A stretch of 64,000 bases of DNA from Isoetes taiwanensis (Eukaryota; Streptophyta; Lycopodiopsida; Isoetales; Isoetaceae): positions 2,742,561 to 2,806,560 of the forward strand of contig JAJEKV010000092.1 in NCBI GenBank assembly GCA_021234155.1, given 5' to 3'. How positions within the stretch are numbered: the stretch's first letter is position 1; each line of letters opens with the position of its first letter. Position numbers and translations under genes: made by a program. Under the pieces are notes generated by a model. The model searched no databases. It saw nothing but the letters and a program-made list of their open reading frames with translations, and had not been told where the DNA came from. Shown piece by piece: positions 35,131 to 45,158 of this stretch.

Positions 35131-36235
35131 TTTTTTTTCGAAGGACGAAAAGCAAGTTTATTTATCGGAGGTAAACATTACAAGATGTCCAAATCACATG
35201 TAGCTATGCAAGCACAAGACAACGCTCTTGAAGCATGAGCCTGAAGCATATTATATACTCGCTCCAACGTAAGAGACTAATGATAAGAATTAATTTGGAG
35301 ATACTGAATCCAAATATGGTCTTTCACTTCTTTCCTAAGGGAGGAAGAGTCATAAGCCATCGCTATCTTAACCTGGACTACAACAATGACTCTACGAATA
35401 GGTGAATAAATGCCTTGGAAAATGTGTAGCCTACGACCTCCCAAATTGACCATAGTAACCAACTAGACCTGAGATGAAATGCCTTCCATTTATCTGGAAC
35501 CCATGCACCTGGATAGAATGCTAGGAGAACAGATTGGCAATCCAGTGTACTATTAAATAATGCTTGAAGCCAGGACCACGTTGGTTGAACTTATGAACAA
35601 GAAAAGAAGCAATGCTCAAGTGTTTCGACACCTGAAAGGCAAAGCGGGCATATTGCAGAGTTGCGAGGATCATAATGATGTCGTAAGGCATTTACATGCA
35701 AACACTTATGTAAGACTTACCATGAAAGTACAGAAACTTTAGGTGGAGCAACTTATCCCAAAGCCAGCGCCATGTGAGAGCCCGCATGGGTTCTGGGATC
35801 CAATAGGAGGGGACGTGGAGCTAACAACAGACGATATGTAGAGCGTACAAAGTACTTGCCTTTGTGATTATCCTTGTGACAACTCCATGGCACCCTCTTC
35901 ATGACACCGACTTCTACTATGAGAGGCAAATTCTCTGCTATCTTCTCCTATACATTTATATCCCAACATGAGAGTAAGAATTTTGCTTGAAACGCCAGCC
36001 ATGACAGGAGGCGATCACCTTCATACCATGCTTCAATAGAGACGACACCTACTAGGGCCTACCGTCGTTGTGTAAGGGGATGAACATATGTAGCAAGTGG
36101 AGGTGCTAAAGGGTCTGATGGCAATGGTGCCAACCCCCACGGAATATCTAAGGGAGAGTATGGGTGGATGGACATGGCCAAAATAGATGTTTGACCGCAT
36201 CCCGTGCTGCCGATAATCCTTAAAGAAGATGTGCA
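35128..36235 (-). mobile_element. LINE 3' fragment nested in the chromovirus integrase
   Basis: The left edge is a run of eight T (about 35128-35135), which read on the minus strand is a short poly(A) end. Minus-strand coding remnants include the zf-RVT cluster CPLCLSGVETLEHCFFSC (about 35655-35600). The integrase resumes at about 36235 (EDVQKYVKVCETCQ). The fragment is 5'-truncated, as usual for target-primed insertions. Boundaries are approximate and I could not prove a target duplication. Confidence 0.75.
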
Positions 36236-37397
36236 GAAATATGTGAAAGTTTGTGAGACATGTCAATAGGTTAAAGTAGGTCGAGGCAAGACTCCAGGGT
36301 TATTGCAACCTCTGCCTGTGCCAGGGGAGAGGTCGATTGAAATCTCTATGGATTTCATTGTGAAGTTGCCTCGTATTGTGCATCACTATACCTAGATACT
36401 TGTCATTGTGGATAGTTGACGAAGTATGCACGCTTTATACCTGAATGCTGATGGCTTGGCGGTGGCCAAGGCTTATATGCAGCATGTATTCCCTATTTTT
36501 GGATTACTCAAAGTTATCGAGACGTGAAATTCACTGGGAATTTCTGGCGTGAATTGTTCTCGGCATTAAAATGCACTCTTCAGTTCTCTAGTGGAGATCA
36601 TTCGGAAACGGATGGGCAAACTGAAAGAGTGAATCAGATTCTGGAGGATATGCTGAGATCTTATGGGCCACTCAGCAATCCAGATGGAGGACTATTTGCC
36701 GATTGTAGAGTTTGCTTACAATAAATGGGTTCCAACAGAGCATCAAAACTAGCCTGTTTGTGGCTATGTTTGAGAGAAACCCCAGGGGACCTGTATCGCT
36801 TGGTTTTGAAGGGCTGAAAACTGATGCTGCTATAAGTATGCTTGGAGGCATAGATGTGACACTTGGGTTGTGTCAATTGCATATGATACAGGCATAGGAT
36901 CGGGCAAGGGCACGTGCCAATTTGTCGAGATCCCCGATCGAGCTACATGAGGGTCAGATGGTATACCTTCGTGTGGTCTTTCCTGCTAATCTGAAAAGAA
37001 AAGCAATATTGCCATTGCTTGCAGGGAAAAAACTAAAGCTCTCCCCAAGATACAATGGTCCTTACAAGATTCTAAAGAAATATAGTGATGTTGCCTTCAA
37101 GTTGCAACTTCCACCGAATCTGAACATTCATCCAGTTTTCCGTGTGAGCCATTGCGACCAGCTCTGAGGAAAGCTGTGAATGTTGTGCCTTCACAGGAAC
37201 ACATGGTGGAGGTGGATAGAATCCCTACCCTTGAAAGAATATTGAATTCCTGGATAGTGCGAATCCGCCAAAGAGACCAGATGGAATTTCTGGTGAAATG
37301 GAAACATAGACCTGTCTCAGAGGCGACGTGGGAAAGTCGTCGTTTCATGACTCAATGCCCAGATGTTATGGCTCAATGGTCTGGAGCTGATTCTTGA
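36236..37397 (+). pseudogene. Pol: integrase core, GPY/F module and chromodomain
   Basis: The zinc-binding half is left as VCETCQ. Core remnants follow: SIEISMDFIVKLPR, KFTGNFWRELFSALK and DGQTERVNQILEDMLRSY, the last with the third catalytic residue Glu. The frame 36922-37167 is the GPY/F module (KLSPRYNGPYKILKK, HPVFRVSHCDQL). The frame 37152-37397 is a chromodomain (PTLERILNSWIV, MEFLVKWKHRPVSEATWES) expected to guide integration to chromatin marks. Stops near 36396 and 36417 and frame changes inactivate it. Confidence 0.9.
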
Positions 37398-37410
37398 GGA
37401 CAAGAATCCC

Positions 37411-37420
37411 AGGGGGGGAG
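37411..37420 (+). promoter_or_regulatory. Polypurine tract
   Basis: AGGGGGGGAG lies three bases before the 3' LTR (TGTTATGCC at 37424); it would prime plus-strand DNA synthesis. Confidence 0.85.
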
Positions 37421-37423
37421 TAA

Positions 37424-39230
37424 TGTTATGCCTAAATAAATTTGCAGACCATTGTTTGATATTGTGCATGCATGTTAATATTTGGCATATCAAAATGTTG
37501 TATGGTATATAGGTCACAGATATTTTGTGGTCGCATGTGCTAGTCTAATTGTGGAGCACTCGAAGCAATTAGGACTAGGAGGTGTCTAGATGTAATTAAT
37601 CTAGTTGCTATGGGGGCCTTATGCAATATTATTATTTGAGGGCAAATTATAATGGGAAAGGCAAGTCTTATTGGGTTAAGTAACCCCTTGAAATTAAATA
37701 AAACTTATAATGGTTTGGGAAACCATTGAATATGAAAACGTAAGCACCCCTAAATCGGGGCATCTGAATGTGGTTGAGCCAAAAATATGTATCAGAGGAT
37801 TGGATTTGCCTTTGGCAGAAACACTTGACCTGCCTGCGCTGATAAAGCCTTGCCATATGGCTCTGCCATGCGGGCATGCTGGAAAAATTCTGAGGCAGCG
37901 GCTAAGCAAGGGAATCCGAGAGCTGCAGGCCGGATTACAGATCCAGCAGGATCACCTGCCCTGTTGGGGTAGTGCCACGTGGTTTAGCCATGATTGGCAG
38001 GGCTTCGGATCAGAAAGGGACAGACTGTTACAGGGTGTGACAGAGAAGAGGGAAGCCGGTAGGAAAAGCGGGAAGAGAAGGGAGCTGATTTGCAGCAGGC
38101 GGAATAGGCAATTCGAAGTTGAAGGAATTGGTTTATGATATGCTGAACCCGAGTTGCAGTAAAGAAGCTTTACTTTGGTAAGTCCTAGGCTGGATACAAT
38201 CCGGTTGTGGCTCTTTCGGCAAGCTAACTGTAATGAATACAGTGGGTAAAGGCTTACCATAATTTTAAGGCTTCATGATAACTGGTATGGGCTTGCTCCC
38301 TGGAACCAGAGTAAACCGTAAACCAAGACCTTATGAATTATTAAACTCATTCCTCACAAAAGCTCGGTAGAATAAGCTGAATTAAGCTTAGGATGCTTAT
38401 CCAGCTCTGGCGGGCAGTAGGTTGCAGTAGCAACCAAGAAGCTGCAGGCCGGTGGTGCTTTACGGAGCTGTCGAGCTTCTTTCCTTCTAATGCCCTCTCA
38501 CCTATATTGAAACAAGTGTAAACATGTTTCATTAGGAGACCTCTTATTAGTAGTGAAATGCGTAGTGCTGGTATGGGACGGTACTAGGTAACCATCGACA
38601 GTCTAGTGCTATAAGGGTGTTTTGTCTTATTCTGTATATATGATTTGATATTGTGAGCTGTATATGAGCGTTATTCCGAGTAGATAAGCACTGGGTGTTT
38701 ATCATATGTGAGAGTTTTATGTATAGCGTCTCGATAGATAAGCATAGCTTGTTTAACTAAGAATTATGGGAACGTTGGTGAGGTGAAACCCGTCACTGGT
38801 ATGGGACGGTGATGGATGTAGCCAACAGTCCGACGGCCTAAGTTCTTATGATGCTTACAGTTTCTCCCTTACATTGGATCCACCAGCGCGGGGGTTCTAG
38901 ACGACGTACTGCCTAGATATGGCAGGGTGGTCTGCTTGGCAGATGCTATGGTGCGTGTGGTGGATTTCCATGTGTGTGTACTTGTAGTCCGTCAGTCATT
39001 GCTTCGTGTTGACACTGTTGGATAACTCTTATGCTGGAAGATTGTGCAGGCTGTTTGATAGCTGGCGGAGCATACATGTGTATATAGTTATCTGTGTTGT
39101 CATCTTGTTATCTGTGTACGTGGCTTTCATGTATATAGCCTCCTGGGAAGCAGTACTTGTTCTGTGTACTCTGATGGTTTGATGTGAATACAAATAAAAA
39201 AATTTGGTACTAAAATTTTGGTTCGTAACA
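37424..39230 (+). repeat. Full 3' LTR (1807 bp)
   Basis: It begins TGTTATG and ends CGTAACA, so the termini are inverted TGTTA/TAACA, as expected for LTRs. The last 190 or so bases match the remnant 5' LTR. Long LTRs of this size are unusual beside the 230-bp LTRs of the 12.7-kb element. The frame 37710-38138 inside it has no domain. Confidence 0.9.
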
Positions 39231-39239
39231 TGATTCATC

Positions 39240-40430
39240 TTCTTACCACTATAACATCTGCTATTAGTGCAAGAGGTTCATTCTTGTTATGAAGACTGAA
39301 TATAATGCATTACGGAGGTGTGGTCGTAGCGTCCAAACCATTGCTACTTAATGTGAATAGTTTCTTCACTTGTTTTCCATGCCGCGAGTAAGTCTTTAAG
39401 GAAAGGGGAAGGATTGGCACATCGTCTTAAACTATTGAAGAGCGATTGCATGGTCTTAAACTATTGAAGAGCGACAGTGGAAGGATAACTTGTACCACCG
39501 ATACTTTATTATGTTTGCACGACATTAGCAGGGCCTGGCTTATGAGTTGTAAACCTGTTGAATTCACCTTTTCTTCTAGGATATTCTAAATAAACTTTGC
39601 CACGAGTATTTTGTTCTGTAGGTCTATGTCTACCATGCCTATACCGACTTGTTCTTTTGTCCTCTTACATTTCCACTAAGTAATTTTCACAAAGGCCCCT
39701 TCCTCATTGCCCCCAGACAAAGTTCCTGATTGTTGCTTCCATCCCATGCGCCTTATCTGGGGGAGCAATTAACAGTGATGACGCATATATATGAGTATTG
39801 CTTAATACGTGCTTTGCTACTGCAATCCTTCTGACTAGAGATAGCTTTGCAACTTTCCACCAGTTTAAGTGCTGTTGGAGCCCAAGCTACATCTCATCCC
39901 AGATTCTAGTTGTATGTACATTAAGTTCGACCGGGTTCCTCAAAGCTTGGGGGATCCATCTTCAGGAGTGATTTTCTATGGGAGACGTTGAAGGCAATTA
40001 GGGTGTGGGTCCTCCCCCGCCTATTGTGCATAACATTTCTTCCACATTTCTTCCAGTTAATGAGACACCTTGATGCCAAGGAGAATGTATCAAGCAATTG
40101 ACTTGCATTCTTTAAGTTACTCTCCTCTGCTAATCAGAATAAGAAAGAATCATCTGCATGCGAATTACATATTTGCCATGATCCATCCCACATGTGTAGA
40201 AATATTTGCGAGAACACCTCTGCAGTTATATCAAAGAGAAAAGACACCAGTAGGCATCCTTGTCTGATACTTCTTTTAATTTAAAAAATAGAGGAGGACT
40301 CACCATGGAGTAAAATTGATGCATGCATAGAGTACAATAACTTCCTAATAGTATTAGTGAGGAGTGTCCTTCGTTACATCCCAGCTTTAGCACCATTTTA
40401 TCCAAGAAGCTCCATCTAATACTATCGTAG
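39240..40430 (-). pseudogene. LINE reverse-transcriptase fragment
   Basis: Minus-strand frames read PTYDSIRWSFLDKMVLKLGC (about 40432-40373), a FADD-like HADDSFLF (about 40160-40137), and the thumb region WWKVAKLSLVRRIAVAKHVL, MEATIRNFVWG, VDIDLQNKILVAKF (about 39865-39590). This is the plant LINE RT from motif A onward, with several stops and shifts. Its right end meets the PDX1 pseudogene. Confidence 0.82.
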
Positions 40431-40431
40431 G

Positions 40432-40990
40432 TGGGTTTATTATGGATGTTAATAACATAGCACGTGCAAGGATTGCTGAAGAATTTGGTGTTGCATTTGT
40501 GGTTTGGGGCAAAAGAAGCTGGACATGTGGAGCGTATGAGTGATTTGGATCTGGATACAGAAATCAAGAAGGTTGTATCGATCCCCGTTATGGCCAAGGT
40601 GAGGATTGAAAATTTTGTTTAGGCTGGGTCTAGATGTGGATTTTGTGGATAAAAGTGAGGTTTTAAGTGTTGCACATGATGAGAATTTCATTAATAGCAT
40701 AATTTTAGGCAACAAGGATGAGGACCAAAGGTGGTTCTGATGGTGGTAACATTATGGAGGTTCAGGCTTGTATTTTGTTTCTGCATTCGAGATGTTGCGG
40801 TTTTATACAAGATTCTTTGGCATCCCCTTGTGTCGTACACGAATTATATAGCATAATTTCTATGCTAATCAGGCTCAGAGGGCGAAGCTGGAGCTAAAGG
40901 AGGACAATAGGAGCTTCTCCTTGTGTTTTGTAGAAGGGTCTTTGATGAATACAACTCTAATGTGGCTTTTGTTGTTTACGTTTTATCTCC

Positions 40991-41016
<26 letters not shown>
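40432..41016 (+). pseudogene. PDX1: Processed pseudogene of PDX1 (pyridoxal 5'-phosphate synthase)
   Basis: Plus-strand segments match PDX1/PdxS, the vitamin B6 synthase: GGFIMDVNNIARARIAEEFGV (written here in shortened form: IMDV..ARIAEE, 40432-40500), then EAGHVERMSDLDLDTEIKK and SIPVMAKVRIENFV (about 40518-40620). After a TAG come GLDVDFVDKSEVLSVAHDE (about 40626-40685) and RMRTKGGSDGGNIMEV (about 40717-40760). The stretch that should separate the last two blocks is missing. No introns interrupt it and a run of A follows at about 40990-41016, so it is a 5'-truncated retrocopy made from mRNA. Sequence between 40770 and 40990 is too decayed to align with confidence. Confidence 0.82.
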
Positions 41017-41022
<6 letters not shown>

Positions 41023-42685
41023 AGTGTTTAATAGATCCCCAGATCTAAAGATAGGATCCTTTAGAGAAGAATCTGGAGGATCTATCCGGAATCTAACATC
41101 AAATCCTTTCATGTTAAAATAAATAAATAAATTTAGGGTCCTCTTTCTTAGCCGTCTTCCGTGAAAAATGCCACATGGAGTCGACGTGCTCTCTGCTCTA
41201 CTTGGCCAATCGATGCTCTTTGAGGAGGAGTCGATACACCGCCGAATCTTGCATTGATTCGATGCACTGCTGAATCTTGCATTGCTCAAATGGAGGACGA
41301 ATCAATGCTCGTCGAATCTTTGCATGCTCTAGGTATTTTAAAATTAAATGTTTTTTTGTATGTTTTCGATAAAGTCAAGATGGGGGAAATAGTCCTGAAT
41401 GATTTAGAACTGGAAATTTAGAACAATTATGGAACATGGGATCTACTGTTAGAACAATCAACCGAGATTTTGTTGAACATTCTAAGACAAATCTAAAATG
41501 ATCGATCTTTCGATCCGTAGAATCTGAAGGATCTATCTTACGACCCTTTTGAACGTTGAAATCTCTATTTCTTAAGATACAACTATGGCTACTCCATGAT
41601 AAGTTTTGCAAAGTGGATATAGTTGTGGTTTAGCCATAGCTCCTCTTTATGGTAAACATGGTTTGAAATCGGATCTGTGGGTTCAAAACCTACATTTTAA
41701 TTATTTGTTGGAGTGTAGACTTCTCTTACAAATAAAATGATATGCATATTATAGTGGTTACTTGGAGTATGCTTCTTATTTGTTTATGTTCATTATTACC
41801 ATGTCTTAGTTGCTGTCTTAGTTGATGAATAGAATAGAATAGAATAGAATAATTTTTTTAACGTCCACGGAGACCAATAGGTCATGGGACCCAATAGGTC
41901 ATGAGGAAATGAGCTTTTCGCACTAATGTTTGAAAAAAACATGTTAATCGCAAACAAGAGTCTGTTGCAAGCGACTTATATTCTGAGCAACTTTTGCCGT
42001 TGACAATAGTGCATCATGTTCTAGAGAGCATAGAGAACTAATCCCTTCATTCTAGACAATTTTACTGTTGATACTAATTTGTTTAGGTTCATTATTCACG
42101 TGTCTTAATTGCTGAGGAAATGAGCTTTTCGCACTAATGTTTGAGGAGAACAAGTTAGTCGCAAACAAGAGTTTGTTGCAATCAACTTATATGCTGAACA
42201 TTTTTTACCGTTAACAATACTGCTTCATGTTTTAGAGAGCATAGAGGACTAATCTGTTCATTCTAAATTTTTTTACCATTGACACTACCGATTCATGTTT
42301 TAGAAGTTTTAGAACTTTGTGGTTTGTTCTAAACTCCTATAATTTTGTGAAATTGTAAAATAGCCCAATTTCTCAATAAGTTGAGTTGTATACATTTATA
42401 TGGTTGCTATTTTGGGACAAGTTTGTGGTATGTGCATACATGTATTTAGAGTAGTATGCTACCCTTTCGTACTTTGGTTTTAGGGCAAATTTGGGCTAGA
42501 GCAACATTGATGGATCCTTTTTTTTATGGTTCTTTTGTGAGCTGGCAGCAAGGTCGAGTTTGGTGAAGACAAGGCTGGGAGGAGCCTTGATGCGATTTTG
42601 GCATCTAGTTGTGTGTCCTATGGGTTTCTATTCTAGGTGGGGTAGGCAGGGCGAAATCATCAGATAAGACATGGGTTGCTTGTGC
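41017..42685. other. Region without a recognised gene
   Basis: AT-rich. A two-copy degenerate repeat is visible: GAGCTTTTCGCACTAATGTT at about 41910 and about 42122, each followed by a block with AGTCGCAAACAAGAG and an AGAGAGCATAGAG word. A short GAATA microsatellite lies near 41829-41850. No coding signal. Confidence 0.5.
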
Positions 42686-42689
42686 TTCA

Positions 42690-42937
42690 ATTTTGTGGAG
42701 CTGGTCGAAATTTTCCTTGTCTTCATCCTGGTTCCTTGGAGCTAGCTGAATTTTGGCTTCCTCCTGTTGCTTGAGAAGTGGTCAAAATTCCCTCCGGATT
42801 AGTCTTGGCTCTTTGGAGTTGGCCGAAATCTGTTACGTGTTCATCCCTAGGCTTTGGAGCTGGCCGAAATCTATTCCTGCTTCATCTTAAAGTTTCGAAG
42901 CTGGCTGATTGCTCTTGTGTTGGATCCTTGGAGCCAT
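42690..42937. repeat. Minisatellite, unit about 40 bp
   Basis: Seven diverged copies of a unit centred on CTTTGGAGCTGGCCGAAAT begin near 42692, 42735, 42770, 42808, 42847, 42890 and 42923. Confidence 0.8.
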
Positions 42938-43019
42938 GCTAAGGCCTTTCTATGATATTCAAATCTCTCTGGTTTGTTGTTTAATTTTTGTTTATTTGTC
43001 CTTAGAAATATTTGTAATG

Positions 43020-43405
43020 CAGATGATATACCATCTAATGTGCCAAAGAATATTATTATTTCTAATCAAGAAGTGTCAGAGGGCTCTGAAATATCTAGGT
43101 CTCTATCCCCTTCTTCTGCATCTCCTGTGTATGCTCTTGTATTGGAGGGGATACATTCTTTGAACCAGAACCCGAAATTGCCAATACATCTATCCCATCA
43201 GTCAGACATTAGAACAATTGAAGCTAATGAATTTCTTAAAACTGATGAACTGTGTGGCGGATTAAGTCCTTTTGTTTCACATCTAGAAGAAGTGCTTGAT
43301 AATATCAATGTATGTTTCGATCTGTGGCTGAGGGTTATAGATCACGGAATTCATAGGCCAACAACAAGTCAAGCTTTATCAGTCGGTCTTCTCTTCTATG
43401 ACTAG
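43020..43405 (+). CDS. Unrecognised open segment (possible exon)
   Basis: After an acceptor-like TGTAATGCAG (ending 43021) the frame runs about 128 codons to TAG at 43403-43405: serine-rich (EVSEGSEISRSLSPSSASP), then LSPFVSHLEEVLDNINVC. No domain recognised, and no start codon is needed if it is an internal exon. A second possible exon lies at about 43763-43900 (GSIWEVDLKYIRPNGTIQL, after TTTTTTTTCCAG). They may belong to one decayed gene. Confidence 0.3.
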
Positions 43406-44460
43406 GGTTAGGTCATTGATGACTAGGCAGCCAAAAAAAAAGAGTTGCTGTGAAGAAACTGACCATAGGAATGGTCATTTGCAAAGCTGCATTGATTTAT
43501 AATTTATTTTATTTTGTTACGTCGTATTTTAAGTTGTGATGGACTCCCTTGTGGAGCTATTCATTGTCGTATGCTGTAAAAATAGTGCCAAGGTGATGAT
43601 ACCACTATTTTTTTGCTCTTGTGCTTTTCTGCTTTTGTGATGCTATGCTTTTGTGTTTCTTATCCTCCATTTACTCTTTATGCTCTTTGAATATTAAGTT
43701 TGTAAGTTTTTATGATATTTGATTTTGAAGGGACATATGTTATCATTGTTTTTTTTTTCCAGGTTCAATTTGGGAAGTGGACCTCAAGTACATCAGGCCT
43801 AATGGAACTATCCAGCTTCAATTTCCAGATGGTGTTTTATTTCCTTACTTTGGATTTGAATTGCAATTGCTACTTCATACAGGTTGTGATAATATGTAAT
43901 CTGGTTGTCACGTTGATTGATGCACATTGATCTTACACTGTTTACATTATTTAAGATGACTATTCGTATTCCAATCGTCAAATTGACCATCGTGCATTTT
44001 TTCGTTTTATTTGCCAACCATAGCATATATATTTCAAAAAAGTATTCATTTGGGACCTTGTATTTATACTCTTATATATAAAGAAATTCATTTTTTACAC
44101 AAAACTAGGGCAACTATGTAATATTCGACCTTTTGGATTATGTTTTCATAGCATGATTTGGAAACCAAAAAGTCTATGGGACCAATATAAAAAGCACGGT
44201 GAGTCGATTACTGCCTAAGATTAGAAAACCCCTGTCCTGAAGGGTTTTCAAAGAAAAACCTTCATATCAATAGTTACTTGGAAGATTTATTTCATCGCCT
44301 TGTCAAGAACCTCCAGGATAAAGGACGATAATGCCATTACTAAAGGCGTCTGCAAAAGTAAACGTAGCAGCTAATTAGGTATAATGAGGTCATTACACTG
44401 TGCTCGAAGAGCCACAAATGCCGGACAAATCTGAAGTGTGTGGTATTCATCTATTGATCA

Positions 44461-44756
44461 GGTTCTGAAAGCAATGACCATTCCATGACCTCTTCTGCAG
44501 CAAAGGTAAGCAGGAAATCCAGTTCTTCATTTCACAGAATCAATCCAATGAACCTTTGCTAGAAACATAGTCTGTATACCAATCCTGCACCGAAAGCTTC
44601 CTTATTCTTGAGGCAATGTATTTTTCCCCTGAACGAAGAATGCAGATTTTGCAGTGCTGATCATAGTCAGTTAAGCCAGAGTTTATAGCTTTGCGGTATA
44701 GCCTTTCTGAGATGGATCCGATAGGGCGAATGTTCAAAGAGCCCAAATATCATAAG
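44461..44756. repeat. Dispersed repeat shared with 61963-62240
   Basis: About 290 bp match 61963-62240, including AATCAATCCAATGAAC, ATACCAATCCTGCA, AAAGCTTCCTTATTCT and AGTTAAGCCAGAGTTTATAGC. At 62 kb the matching DNA leads into the PPR relic. No clear function. Confidence 0.85.
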
Positions 44757-44766
44757 TCATATGAAT

Positions 44767-44780
44767 TGGTATCAGAGCGC
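44767..44780 (+). promoter_or_regulatory. Stray tRNA-Met primer-binding site of another LTR element
   Basis: TGGTATCAGAGCGC matches the initiator tRNA-Met primer site of plant LTR retrotransposons. A weak frame follows (MEASKNLCEDKVEDRKQ at 44839), but no second LTR or pol was found, so this is at best the leader of a truncated element. Confidence 0.5.
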
Positions 44781-45158
44781 AGTTTTGGTCTTTATAAGTG
44801 GATTTGTGGGTGATGGAAGTAAAGGAAATTTTTTTGTTATGGAAGCATCGAAAAATTTGTGTGAGGACAAAGTTGAAGACAGAAAGCAAGTAGAGAATAG
44901 TGATCCACTCTTTTGGGGGAATTTTATTTGGAGGGTTTTTTTGTGGATGGCTTAGAGGATTTTACAAGAGAATATTCCTTAGAATATTTTGTTATGGCAT
45001 GTTCTACTAGTTGCCATTTTTTTGGTAATATGTATCAGAATGAACATATACCGAATGAATTCTCATTTAGTCAACGTGATAGGTAAATCAAAATGGATCA
45101 ATAATATATGTATTGCATACATTCACTAATATATACAATCTGCGTTACCACCACACTA
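44781..45158. other. Region without a recognised gene
   Basis: AT-rich; only the weak gag-like frame described with the primer-binding site. Confidence 0.5.

Larger units (their letters stand above)
31670..39230 (+). mobile_element. Ty3 chromovirus with 1.8-kb LTR, 5' truncated, nested LINE
   Basis: Plus-strand order: remnant 5' LTR (to 31862), primer-binding site, gag, protease, reverse transcriptase, RNase H, integrase, chromodomain, polypurine tract, full 3' LTR (37424-39230). Gag has two in-frame TAG codons, pol has a stop at 34493 and a frame change near 34600, and a LINE fragment of about 1.1 kb interrupts the integrase. The terminal chromodomain identifies a chromovirus. The element cannot move on its own. 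Confidence 0.95.

Noticed and set aside
37710-38138. 142-codon open frame inside the 3' LTR
   Set aside because: It lies wholly in LTR sequence, has no domain, and the corresponding part of the other LTR is missing, so there is no support for coding.
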